Positions 1-10,420 of a stretch of 64,000 bases of DNA are shown one piece after another. Positions within the stretch are counted from its first letter, which is position 1; every line of letters starts with the position of its first letter. Source of the stretch: Hofstenia miamia (lineage: Eukaryota; Xenacoelomorpha; Acoela); NCBI GenBank assembly GCA_004352715.1, contig SCFE01000003.1, forward strand, positions 4,616,217 through 4,680,216. The letters are read 5' to 3'. Both the position numbers and the translations under genes were made by a program. Below the pieces are notes generated by a model. It was not told the DNA's origin. It saw only the letters and a program-made list of their open reading frames with translations, and ran no database searches.

Positions 1-2
1 AC

Positions 3-53
3 ACACCTTTAGTCAATTTGACAGAGGATGAAGCATCATCACATTTAAATTAG
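3..53 (+). pseudogene. C-terminal tail of a gypsy-type gag
   Basis: A short open frame reads into the window and ends with HLN-stop at 51-53. The same ending (DLN-stop) closes the gag of the minus-strand element at 4539. The following protease frame starts one base back, as in the minus-strand copy. Only the last 16 codons are visible, so this is named from its position before the protease and the shared ending. Confidence 0.5.
44..50 (+). promoter_or_regulatory. Candidate -1 ribosomal frameshift heptamer at gag-pol junction
   Basis: In the gag frame the sequence reads T TTA AAT followed at once by the stop TAG. This matches the canonical X XXY YYZ slippery pattern, and the protease frame continues in -1. 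The same heptamer and stop occur in the divergent minus-strand element at 4542-4548. A downstream stimulatory structure was not assessed. Confidence 0.5.
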
Positions 54-709
54 GTGGAGCACCAACTCCTTTAAACCATGCATGGGATATATTGGTTATC
101 ACTAATCTGATAAGGAAAAACCTGATTCCTGTGGAAATGAATGGACAAATTATTAATGCTACAATTGACACCAGAGCGGCTGCCTCAATCATCAGTGATG
201 AATGTTGCAAGGATGTATGTTTTACCCGTGATTCAGTAAATCCTTCATCTGATATTAAACTCATTGATGCTTTGGGAAATCTAATTTCATTGAAAGGAAA
301 GTTACAAAATGCAGTCTTGAAGATTCGTGCTGAACAGTTTGAAGTAGATCTCATCATTATCAATACAGCTAATCATAAACTTCCCTATGATTTGATTTTG
401 GGGAAGGACTTCTTGGAAAAGAATTCATGTGTGATTGATTACAAAAGTAATACTATATCTATAAAAGATCAAGAAGCCACTCAGTTAGCTACCATTCCTG
501 AACAAGAAGTTGTGTTTAATCTAGTTGAGCCTGTCCACTTAGAAGCTAAACATTGGACCCCAGTAGCCGTATTTTCTAGTCCTGATATTAGTGGAGAGGT
601 CATGATAGTGAGCCAAAGCAGCAAATACATTAAAGGCATCTCTTTTTTGCCCAATATATGTACAGTAACCACAGGAAAGACTTATATGACTATACTTACA
701 AACTCTTAA
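54..709 (+). pseudogene. Gypsy-type retropepsin (protease) remnant
   Basis: The translation aligns over its whole length with the protease region of the minus-strand gypsy element at 3870-4545: shared AASIISDECC, KLIDA.GN, LPYDLILG.DFLE and SIKDQEATQLAT. In the family the catalytic triplet is DTG. Here it is DTR (codons near 170-178), so the enzyme is predicted to be dead. The frame stops at 709 in a poorly alignable tail. Base use is A-rich, like the plus-strand element at 8.6-15 kb and unlike the GC-richer minus-strand copy. RT and integrase do not follow; the next recognisable sequence is the start of ORF3. Confidence 0.8.
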
Positions 710-1023
710 AACCCAAAACATACATACCCCATTTAGTGTTGTACAAAATGTAAATACCTCCCCAATGAGTGACTCAATAGCCCCCTCAACCTCTATTAGC
801 TCCTCTACAGTCACTTAAACAGTAAGATCTAGGAAGACAGAAGAAAGAAAAAGGAAGATGTCTAAAGTTGGTGAAGAAACACTACACCCATACTTCATAG
901 CTACACATCAAGCTGTACATTACATTCATGATAATATTTCTGAAGAAACACAGAATCAATCAAGATGGACTTACAATACCAAAAAGTTAGATTGTTCTAT
1001 TGATATAATACCTTTTATTGTAG
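710..1023 (+). pseudogene. 5' fragment of retrotransposon ORF3
   Basis: After a degraded stretch, the frame reading ERKRKMSK then GEETLHPYF (methionine at 858) matches the ORF3 start at 12530-12590 (EREKRMSK, GETLHPYF) and at 32190 on the minus strand (RERKKRMSK). An in-frame stop lies upstream near 821. The match fades around 1000. Sequence switches at about 1024 to minus-strand integrase, a junction between two elements. This copy places ORF3 downstream of a gypsy protease with RT-integrase deleted, which independently links ORF3 to this element family. Confidence 0.6.
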
Positions 1024-1850
1024 AATCAAATTGGGGCCCTCGATCCGAAACAAGCTTGCGCATCGGCCCATACTCTAGGATCCACTCCTTAAGGATTTTG
1101 TCGGCTACGACTTCGGCGGTGGTACTGTTGAGAGGAACGATGCGGGCCAATTTGGTGAAGTGGTCAACGATCACGAGCAGGTACTGGAAACCCTCGTCGT
1201 CTCTAGACAATTGTTCTAGGTCGACATGTACTAGCTCGTTTGGGCCTTCTGCCGAAAGTGATTCCATCTCCGTGCGTTGCTGGGGGAAGTGGTGAGGGTT
1301 GTTCAACAGGCACTTCTCACACTTGTCTNTAGATAATTGTTCTAGGTCGACATGTACTAGCTCGTTTGGGCCTTCTGCCGACCGTGATTCCATCTCCGTG
1401 CATTGCTGGGGGAAGTGGTGAGGGTTGTTCAACAGGCACTTCTCACACTTGTCTATGACGTCGGTAACGGTGGCGCGGATCCCCGTGGTCACGTATCTAG
1501 AATTGAATGTCTTCTCGGTCTGAAGGATACCGAGGTGGCCCCGTTCGTGGACTTTGCGTACCAGATCTCGTTTAAAGTATTCTGGGACAGCTAGGCGATT
1601 GTTATATTTGCTCCTTGTGTATAGCAGGCCCTTGTCTGTTACGCGCCAATTAAAACAATGGAAGTAGCAATTCACTTCCAGCGTGGTGGGGAAGTAGGGA
1701 TCCTTCATTCTCTGCATGATTTGGTCCAATATTCGATCGCAGTGCTGGTACTGAATGATTTCATCTTCAGAGATTTCTTCTTTCAGCAATATGGCGAGGA
1801 TCGGTCTCCCGCTTCGGTCGGCGCTTATCTCGGGTATCAGCTGATACTTG
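1024..1850 (-). pseudogene. Gypsy integrase, N-terminal finger and partial catalytic core
   Basis: The translation shows the zinc-binding H-H-C-C finger (HERGHLG ... CEKCLLNN) and then the catalytic core with the first aspartate in VHVDLEQL and the second in SDRGPQFDS. Integrase joins retrotransposon cDNA to the host genome. The frame ends at about 1018-1024 before the catalytic glutamate, so the protein is truncated. About 127 bases (1198-1328 and 1330-1456) appear twice around a single n with a few differences, which duplicates the finger-to-core region artificially. Confidence 0.8.
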
Positions 1851-1851
1851 G

Positions 1852-4545
1852 TGTGCAGGATGAAGGAGAAAGGCACTTTTTCGCCGTCTGGCTTTTTGAT
1901 GTCGCGTTCGTAGCTGGGGAGGGCAGTCCAGTAGTCCGCGTTGAGGTGAAGCCTTCCCGGACGATGCTGGATGGTGAACGTGAAGTCATTCAGGTACTCA
2001 ATCCATCGGGCTACTATGGTCGACCTGTTGCCGCTGAATTTTTTTAGCCAGGCTAACGCGCTATTATCAGTCCTCACAGTGAACTTGCGACCGAGTANTC
2101 GGTGTGCGGGATGAAGGAAAAAGGCACCTTTTCGCCGCCTGGTTTTTTGATGTCGCGTTCATAGCTGGGGAGGGCAGTCCAGTAGTCCGCGTTGAGGTGA
2201 AGCCTTCCCGGACGATGCTTGATGGTGAACGTGAAGTCGTTCAGGTACTCAATCCATCGGGCGACTATGGTCGACCTGTCGCCGCTGAATTTCTTTAGCC
2301 AGGCTAACGCGCTGTTATCAGTCCTTACAGTGAACTTGCGGCCGAGTACAAAGTAGCGAAATTTTTTCAAAGACTCCACGAGTGCGAGCATTTTGCACTT
2401 AGTTGCGCCTTAGTTCCTCTTGGCCGCTCTAAGCTTCCGGCTGAAGTATTGTACAGGGCTCTCTACTCCGTTGACATTTTGACTCAGAATCCCACTGATG
2501 GCGACAGCACTGGCGTCACAATCAATCGTGAAGTTTTTTGTGTAGTCAGGAGTGTTTAAGGACGGTATCTTTTTTAGTTCCTTTTTGATGCTGTCGAGGG
2601 CTTCTTGCTCTTGCCAGGTCCATTTGAACTCGACAGACTTCCTTAGAAGATTGGAGATGGTTCGGGTCTTATCGGCAAGGTTCAGGATAAACATCCCATA
2701 GTAGTTGAGGAAGCCCATTAGGCGCTGGATGTCTCAGCGTGTTCTCGGCATCTTGATTCTATCTAGAAAATCCTTAGCATCGTTTTTTATTGATATTTTT
2801 CCAGGCTCGATGACCCGGCCAAGGAAGGTCACTCTGGTTAGGAGCAGCGCACACTTGGTCCCGTTCACCTTAAGTCCTGCTCGTTGCAAAAGGTCCAGGG
2901 TTCGACCAAGCTTTTGGAGATGTTCTTCGAAGGTGTGGCTCGCAACTAAGATGTCGTCGATATAGGCTAAGACGCCTGGTGCGAGGAGGTTGTCTCCGTC
3001 TTTGAGAACTTTTGTAACGTATCGCTGGAAGGTGGCCGGCGCATTNNNNNNNNNNNNNNNNNNNNNNNNNNNNNNNNNNNNNNNNNNNNNNNNNNNNNNN
3101 NNNNNNNNNNNNNNNNNNNNNNNNNNNNNNNNNNNNNNNNNNNNNNNNNNNNNNNNNNNNNNNNNNNNNNNNNNNACGTATCGCTGGAAGGTGGCCGGCG
3201 CATTACATAGACCAAAGGCCATGTACTTCCATTCGTACAGCCCGTATGGAGGGATGAAGGCGGTCTTTGCGATGTCAGCGGGGCGCATGGGTACCTGCCA
3301 GTAGGCCTTGCACAGGTCCAAGCACGAGAAAAATTTGTACTTGCTGGCGTCATAGAGAAGATCCTCTATCCTGGGCAAGGGATACGCATCTTTGATGGTG
3401 ATGTCGTTTAACTTGCGGAAATCGATGCATAGTCTGTACTTGTCGCCTTGGCAGATGAAAACTGTAGGCGCAGCATATGGGCTATTGCTCCCTTGAATAA
3501 TTCCACTCTCGATTAGGTCGCTCAAGATCTTCTCGTACTCGAGCTTCAGGTTTTCCGGCACTCGCCATACAGGTAGACGGATCGGACGCTCGTTCTTCAG
3601 CTCGATGGCGTGCTCCTCGCCTATCGCTTGTCTGATGCTGATGGTGCCGTAATTAAAGACTTCATGCTTGCCATAGAGCAGAGTCGATAGAGATCTTCTT
3701 TCTTTATGTGTTAAGTGAGGGTGGGTGTGCTCGGAGACGGTGGGCACTCTTATTGGACTCAAGGGAGCTTCGAGATCATGAATTGCGGTGCAGATTGGCA
3801 GGCAGGTGACCGGGACGTTTTCGACTTTGACCGGGACTGCTATCAGCTGCAGGTGGGAGGTTCCAATTTTGACCGACGAGGCTGATCCGTTCAGGACTGT
3901 GACACAAGTTTTTCCTCGGGTTACCTTGCATAAGTCGGGCGAAAAAGAAACTCCGCGCAAGTACTTGCCTTTGTGTCCGGATATCATCACATCTCCGTTG
4001 AGGCTGGCGTCCGTGGAGACCGCCACCCTTGTCCAATGCTTTGGCTCAAGAAATACGGGCTCGTCCAGGCTGAAAACGACTTCTTTCTCAGGGAGCGTAA
4101 CCAATTGCGTAGCTTCCTGGTCTTTGATGGAGATGGTGCCACTTTTAAAATCGATTACGCACGAATTCCGCTCAAGGAAGTCGTTTCCGAGTATCAAATC
4201 ATACGGGAGACGGTGATTCGAAGTATCTACTACAAGCAGGTCCACCTCGAATGGTTCCGCGTGGATTCTTATCGGCGCGTCAGTCAGCTTACCTTTCAGA
4301 GAAAGGGGGTTTCCCGAAGCGTCGATCAGCTTTGCGTTCGAGGGATCCAACGAGTCTCGAGTCAAACAGAGCTCGCGGCAGCATTCGTCACTAATGATGG
4401 AAGCTGCGGCCCCAGTGTCCACAGTGGCATTGAAGATGTTGCCGTTCATTTCGACGGGAATCAAATTTTTCCGAATTAATTGAGTGATCACTAAGACGCG
4501 GTGATCTTGTGCGCGTTTTTCGGGAGGCGGCGCTCCAACTAATTT
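1852..4545 (-). pseudogene. Gypsy pol: protease, reverse transcriptase, RNase H
   Basis: Starting in -1 frame from gag at about 4548, the product carries a retropepsin with an intact DTGAAAS site, then RT with CIDFRKLN, LDLCKAYWQV and AYIDDILV (intact YIDD), then RNase H with IDCDAS and RTDNSALAW, ending in the IKHRPG linker. Protease matures the polyprotein; RT-RNase H makes the cDNA. Breaks: an in-frame TGA near 2734, an in-frame TAA near 2411 and an N gap (3046-3175) inside RT flanked by the same 29 bases. 1852-2097 and 2100-2345 are two versions of the same RNase H-linker sequence around an n. The copy is therefore recent-looking but not intact as assembled. Confidence 0.85.
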
Positions 4546-7425
4546 AAATCTTGGGACGTTGTAGGCGGATCAATCTCGAGGTCGACCAGGTCGTCAACGC
4601 ACAAGGCTTCGGAGGACGGCTCGTTAACGATGAAACCTTCGCCATTGGCGACAAGTTGAATTCTCGCCTTGCATTGGGACTTCAGATGCCCCTTTTCCCC
4701 ACACGTATAGCAGCGAACAGATGATAGATCGAACATCTTCTTACCAGGGATAGACTTCCTAATTTCAAAATTTTTTGTCCCGGACATGCTGGAGAGCTTC
4801 GTGATGTCACTGTTGATGCGATGAGAGTTCTGCAACATGTACACCACACTGATGGCTTTTCGAATGATTTCGTGAAGGCTGTCTTCAGGGTCGCATCTGA
4901 CCTCCAGCCGATTTCTAATGGACGCGGGGAAACCCCGGCAAATGTAAAAAATAGGTCGTGCTTGGAATACTCCTTTGACAGACTACTCAGGCGGAACAGG
5001 CATTTGACCTGAGTTATGTAGTTTCGGATGTCGTCGCCAAGTTTGAAGGACATGTCGCACTGGTGCTTGATGTGCGGCGCTTGGTAGTGATCTTCGAAGA
5101 ACCCCACTAGCATTTGGTAATCGGTTTTGATGTTCCAGTCCAGCATCATGTACTGATTGTATGCTAACCCACTAAGATACAACGGGAACTGCGAGACGGC
5201 GGTCTCCTGGGAGTTCTTATGCTGCTTCATGGTTAACTCGAAGAGAAAAAACCACTCATCGAATGACTGAGCGACAGCGTCGATTTGCCCAGTGAACCTC
5301 GGTAGGACTGAGTGCTTGCTGTACACGGGAATCTGCCCATGCGACTCGAGAGGGAGGATCGACTTGCGATACCTCGGTTGATGCCGGGAATCGTTGACCG
5401 GGCTGATATCGCTGANTATCGAGGTCGACTAGATCGTCAACACACAAGGCTTCAGTGGACAGCTCGTTAACAATGAAACCTTCGCCATCAGCAACAAGTT
5501 GAATTTTCGCCTTACATTGGGACTTCAGATGCCCCTTCTCCCCACATGTGTAGCAGCGAACAGATGATAAATCAAGTATCTTCTTACCAGGGACGGGCTT
5601 CCTGATTTCAAAATTTTTCGTCCCGGACATGCCGGAGAATTTTGTGATGTCGCTGTTGATACGCTGAGAATTCTGCAACATGTACACCACGCTGATGGCT
5701 TTGCGGATTATTTCGTGAAGGCTGTCTTCAGGATCGCATCTGACTTCCAGCTGATTTCTAATGGACGCGGGGAAACCCCCGGCAAATGTACGAAAACAAG
5801 TCGTGCTTGGAATACTCCCTTGACAGACTACTCAGGCAGAACAGGCGTTCGACCTGGGTTATGTAGTTTCGGATGTCATCACCAAGTTTGAAAGACATGT
5901 CGCACAGAAGCGTTTTATACTGGTGCTTAATGTGCGGCGCTCGGTAGTGATCTTCAAAGAACCCCACTAGCATTTGATAATCGGTTTTGATGCTCTGGTC
6001 CAGCATCATGTACTGATTGTACGCCAGCCCACTAAGATACAAAGGAAACTGCGAGACGGCGGTCTCTTGGGAAGTCTTATGTTGTTTCATGGTTAACTCG
6101 AAGAGAAAGAACCACTCATCAAAGGACTGAGCGACGTCGTTGATTTGCCCAGTGAACCTAGGTAGGACCAAGTGCTTGCTGTACACGGAAATCTGCCCAT
6201 GTGACTCGAGAGGGAGGATCGACTTGCGNNNNNNNNNNTAATCGGTTTTGATGTTCCGGTCCAGCATCATGTACTGATTGTACGCTAGCCCACTAAGATA
6301 CAAAGGAAACTGCGAGACGGCGGTCTCTTGGGAATTCTTATGTTGTTTCATGGTTAACTCAAAGAGAAAGAACCACTCGTCAAAGGACTGAGCGACGGCG
6401 TCGATTTGCCCAGTGAACCTCGGTAGGACCGAGTGCTTGCTGTACACGGGAATCTGCCCATGCGACTCGAGAGGGAGGATCAACTTGTGAAACCTTGGTT
6501 GATGCCGGGAATAGTTGACCGGGCTGATATTGCTGATGTGCTGTTCCCAGTAGGTGGGTACAACAACAACACTCACAGGGTCAGGCAATGATTGGACATA
6601 GCCAGTCTGAGGAGTGGCTCCGGTGGTTAGTGTGGCGACGTGAGTTAGGGCCGCCTGAGCGAAGGTCGGCTGACTGTGTGAAGGTGACGTAGCAGAGGGT
6701 ACAGACGAAGACACCCCACATGGAGGAGGAACTGAGGGAGACTGATTCACGCCAGCAAGCTGGACCACTTGGCCTATGATTCGCTTGGCCAGCTCATCCA
6801 GGGCTTCATTTAGCACGACATGAGTGACATATTCGTCGTTTCGGTTGCATCGAGAAGGCGAGCTATCCTCTCTCCGATTTAATTTGTCCATAGAATTTTT
6901 TAACTCATGAATCTGCAACTCGAGAGCAAAAGTGGACTCCAGCATTTGTCTCTCTAGGCGCTGATAGGCCACATGTTGAGTGTTCAACTCAGCTTGCAGG
7001 GATTCGACCTGGCGCTCGCTCTCCATTCGTAGCGCGACTTGTTGTGATAGCTCATCCCGTAAGTGGTCAATTTCGGCCAGACGAACATCGAAGTGAGGTG
7101 TGGATTGAGATTGCTGCTCAAGACCACTAGCGTAGCTGCGAGGGCGCAGGGGGATGGGAGGAGCGTTCTGGGTGTTCAAGACGCGTCGCGGGTTTCTGTG
7201 GAATGACGGACTTGCGTTGGCATTACTATACGGGATGGTAGAGGCGTTGTGGCTATCATCCATTCTTTGAACAGCAGGGGAAGTCAGAGGACAAAAACTT
7301 AACAAAGATCCAGCGGTGCAAGGGGCAGCGTCCGGGCTACCAGCGCTTGCACAGGGGACACTCTGAGGGGGAGGAGTCCCAAAAGTAGGAGAATAAATTA
7401 CGGTATGACTCGAACTAGAATCCAT
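4539..7425 (-). pseudogene. Gypsy gag (composite, partly triplicated in assembly)
   Basis: The frame opens at MDSSSSHTV (about 7425). It has a Ser/Pro-rich N-terminus, a predicted coiled coil around residues 120-190 (LAEIDHLRDEL, QVESLQAELN, LELQIHELKN), a capsid-like section (LPRFTGQI, FDEWFFLFELTMKQHK, LPLYLSGLAYNQYMML pattern) and a CCHC zinc knuckle (CYTCGEKGHLKSQC). It ends at 4539. Gag forms the virus-like particle and binds RNA. The capsid segment is present three times (about 4850-5370, 5880-6228, 6239-6500) and the zinc knuckle twice (about 4680, 5530), around the N runs at 5416 and 6229-6238. I regard this as assembly redundancy and not a true tandem gag. A frameshift in the 4682-5326 copy adds to this. 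Confidence 0.8.
4542..4548 (-). promoter_or_regulatory. Candidate -1 frameshift heptamer at gag-pol junction
   Basis: On the minus strand the gag frame reads T TTA AAT and then the stop TAG (4541-4539), and pol is open in the -1 frame across this point. The identical arrangement at 44-53 in a divergent copy argues for selection on the site. Confidence 0.55.
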
Positions 7426-7533
7426 GAGCACAAAGAAGAAAAACAACAATTTCCAGAACTGACAACGGGAGCACTCCCATTCACACAAGAACAAGACAAG
7501 AAAACTTACCAGGGGTAACAGTGATTAACAGCC
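7426..7533 (-). other. Leader region of the minus-strand gypsy element
   Basis: Short stretch between the gag start and the N gap. The frame is open upstream of the first MDSSSS methionine but hydrophobic and without support. A primer-binding site would be expected further right, inside the gap. Confidence 0.35.
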
Positions 7534-8271
7534 NNNNNNNNNNNNNNNNNNNNNNNNNNNNNNNNNNNNNNNNNNNNNNNNNNNNNNNNNNNNNNNNNNN
7601 NNNNNNNNNNNNNNNNNNNNNNNNNNNNNNNNNNNNNNNNNNNNNNNNNNNNNNNNNNNNNNNNNNNNNNNNNNNNNNNNNNNNNNNNNNNNNNNNNNNN
7701 NNNNNNNNNNNNNNNNNNNNNNNNNNNNNNNNNNNNNNNNNNNNNNNNNNNNNNNNNNNNNNNNNNNNNNNNNNNNNNNNNNNNNNNNNNNNNNNNNNNN
7801 NNNNNNNNNNNNNNNNNNNNNNNNNNNNNNNNNNNNNNNNNNNNNNNNNNNNNNNNNNNNNNNNNNNNNNNNNNNNNNNNNNNNNNNNNNNNNNNNNNNN
7901 NNNNNNNNNNNNNNNNNNNNNNNNNNNNNNNNNNNNNNNNNNNNNNNNNNNNNNNNNNNNNNNNNNNNNNNNNNNNNNNNNNNNNNNNNNNNNNNNNNNN
8001 NNNNNNNNNNNNNNNNNNNNNNNNNNNNNNNNNNNNNNNNNNNNNNNNNNNNNNNNNNNNNNNNNNNNNNNNNNNNNNNNNNNNNNNNNNNNNNNNNNNN
8101 NNNNNNNNNNNNNNNNNNNNNNNNNNNNNNNNNNNNNNNNNNNNNNNNNNNNNNNNNNNNNNNNNNNNNNNNNNNNNNNNNNNNNNNNNNNNNNNNNNNN
8201 NNNNNNNNNNNNNNNNNNNNNNNNNNNNNNNNNNNNNNNNNNNNNNNNNNNNNNNNNNNNNNNNNNNNNNN
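7534..8271. other. Assembly gap (738 N)
   Basis: Unsequenced. By comparison with the solo LTR at 18164-~18720 it should hold the 3' part of the LTR, the primer-binding site and leader of the minus-strand element. Confidence 0.95.
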
Positions 8272-8614
8272 TATCATTTAAAGTAATAAATAAATAAAAG
8301 ATACAACGGTAAGAGCGGTAGTTAAGAGTAGACAAAGTCTATTGAACATTTGCTACAGTTGTCTCAGCTTATATACAAATGTTTAACGATCACCTGCCTT
8401 TGTTTACAATAATCAAATGTCCACGTAATTTAACAGGATCAAATTCTTTCCCCTCGCAAAATTAAATTTGAGCAACAATAAGCACCATCGAGGGGACGTC
8501 AAATTAGCAATAGCAACCTGAGATTGAAAATAAACACTGACGTCAGAGTGACGTAGAAATACAAAATAAATGTTTAGAGAATAAAATCACCAAAAGTCCC
8601 CGAGCGACTCTACA
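8272..8614 (-). repeat. 5' LTR (type A), partial, of the minus-strand gypsy element
   Basis: The reverse complement begins TGTAGAGTCGCTCGGGGA at 8614 and matches the plus-strand sequence at 18164-18510 base by base with many substitutions, including the shared CAATAGACTTTGTCTAC and ACCGCTCTTACCGTTGTATC blocks. A TATATAAG box lies about 250 bases in. It runs into the gap at 8271. The LTR terminus directly abuts the plus-strand gag remnant, which has no LTR of its own here. Confidence 0.75.
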
Positions 8615-8635
8615 CTACCACAACTGATAACTAGC

Positions 8636-9138
8636 AATACAATACCTTGTAAGGCAACTCTACCCAAGTTTAATGGAAGGGTAGATGGCTATAATCCAAC
8701 ATTTGCTGAGTGGCTACAAATGTTTGAATTAACAATGGTGGAGCACAAAGTGAGCCAACAGGCAGCAGCAGCAGCAAGACTCCTGTTATATTTAACAGGT
8801 GCAGCCTCTCAACATTACCTGCTCCTATATGCAGAAACAAAAAGAAATTATCAATTATTGATTGGAGATTTCATTAATTACTATGAAAACAAAAGTTTTA
8901 AAAATCAGTACTGAATCATTCTAAATGTGATGAAAATGAGAAAAACTGATGACATTTGAAATTACATGCAACATGTTGAATGACTACTAATGCTTAGTTT
9001 GAGAGAGAATAGATATTCTAAATATGACCTGTTCTCACACATTTGTAAGGGGATGCCAGAAAGCATTAGAACACAGTTCGAGATTAAATGCAATGTCGAT
9101 GACAAGCTGGAAAGAATGATTAGAAAGGCAGTCAACAT
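8636..9138 (+). pseudogene. gag remnant of the plus-strand element
   Basis: The translation LPKFNGRVDGYNPTFAEW, then FELTMVEHKVSQQ and YLTGAASQHYLL, parallels the capsid part of the minus-strand gag (LPRFTGQI, FELTMKQHKNSQ). Frames are broken near 8912. A second piece (ENRYSKYDLFSHICKGMP) matches KEYSKHDLF further on. The frame then runs directly into RT (IQELIDNKIICPSESPY), so the zinc knuckle and protease have been deleted. Confidence 0.75.
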
Positions 9139-10420
9139 ACAAGAACTAATTGACAACAAAATTATCTGCCCAAGTGAGAGCCCATACACAGCAGCAACTG
9201 TATTCATAAAGCAGGGAGATAAATATCACCTATGCATAGATTTTCACAAATTAAATGAAGTGACAAAAAAGGACTCATATCCTCTACCATGAGGACATGC
9301 TCAATGAAGCCATTAAGCACAAATACTTTACAACATTAGACCTATGTAAAGCCTACTGGCAAGTAAAGATGGAAGAGGATGACATTGAGAAAACAGCATT
9401 CATAACTCCCTATGGGGTTATGATAGGATATATATGGCATTCAGACTGTGTAACACAAAAGCAACCTTTCAGAGGTACATTACAAAAGTGTTAAAGAATA
9501 AGACACATAGAATGGAAGAAGGGGTTGACGCCTATATAGACAAAATCATAGTAACTAGTGACACAATCCAAGAACACCTGAAAAAATTAGAGAGAATGCT
9601 AACAATTTTGGAAAATGCAGGACTTCAAATTAATGGGAATAATTGTAGCATTCTCAAAGAAAAAATAGTATTTCTCAGAAGAACCATAGAGAAAGGCAGG
9701 ATATGCATGAAGGATAATGCCAGAGACATGATCCAGAAAATAGAAAAGCCAAACAACAAGAAAGACATACAGAGGATTATGGGATTCTTCAATTATTATG
9801 GGACTTTCATTCCAAACAAAGCTGGTAAGACAGCAAAGATGACCAGATTAATGAGAAAACCAGTACTGTTTGTATGGACCTGGCAGGAGCAGGAAGAACT
9901 GCATAATATTAAAGAAGAATTGGCGAAACTACCATCCCTTAACACACTGGACTACAATGAACAATTCATACTAGATTGTGAAGCAAGCAAAGTGGCGATT
10001 GGGGCCACACTGGGACAAGTGAAAAATGGAAAAGAGGTCCCCATTCAGTTTTTTAGTCACAAGCTGAGAGCAAGGGAAGAAAATTATGGATCAATCAAAG
10101 TAAAGATGCTCGCATTAATCAAAAGTATTAAAAAATTTCAACACTTCCTCATCTGTAGAGAGTTTAGGGTATGCACAGACAACAGCAGACTAGCTTGGTT
10201 TTCCGGAGATAAGTGTGGAATAGTGTCACAATGGATTGAATATTTAAACAAGTTCACATTCACAATCAGGCATAGGAAAGGCACATTACATAACAACACA
10301 GACTTCTGGGCATCACTAACAGAATACCAGAGAGATGCAGTAAAAATAGACAGAGAAAAAACAATTCCAATTTTTGCCACATACTGTGTACAAGTGACTG
10401 CCAGAGATAAACGTGGATAA
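9139..10420 (+). pseudogene. Gypsy reverse transcriptase-RNase H, inactive
   Basis: RT motifs are recognisable: AATVFIKQGDKYHLCIDF, LDLCKAYWQV and QRYITKVLKN. The catalytic box reads YIDK and not YIDD (about 9523-9534). The RNase H part has LDCEAS where the relative has DCDAS, and CTDNS. Frame breaks occur near 9292 and 9430-9494. It follows gag without a protease and is followed by integrase. The substitutions in catalytic boxes predict no activity. Confidence 0.85.

Larger units (their letters stand above)
1024..8614 (-). mobile_element. Ty3/gypsy-type LTR retrotransposon, minus strand, 3' truncated
   Basis: Reading right to left: partial 5' LTR (8614-8272), an N gap holding the rest of the LTR and leader (8271-7534), gag from about 7425, then protease, RT, RNase H and integrase down to 1024. 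The order protease-RT-RNase H-integrase, the HHCC integrase finger and YIDD RT are those of Ty3/gypsy (Metaviridae). The integrase core is cut after its second catalytic aspartate, so the 3' end and 3' LTR are missing. Several stretches occur twice or three times around N positions (1329, 2098, 3046-3175, 5416, 6229-6238); these look like unmerged contig ends from similar copies. Base use is clearly less A-rich than in the plus-strand relative. Confidence 0.85.

Noticed and set aside
1403-2298. Plus-strand open frames at 1403-1594, 1658-2047 and 2104-2298
   Set aside because: They are antisense to gypsy RNase H-integrase, which is supported by motif homology on the minus strand.
3776-4479. 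Opposite-strand and alternate-frame ORFs over the pol protease region
   Set aside because: They overlap a protease with an intact DTGAAAS site in the real frame and have no features of their own.
4560-6540. A true tandem triplication of gag
   Set aside because: Copies meet exactly at N positions and differ by a few percent, which fits redundant contig ends better than biology.
7525-8335. Long open frames across the N gap
   Set aside because: They consist of unknown residues created by the N run; the same holds for 32194-33411 and 61048-61488.
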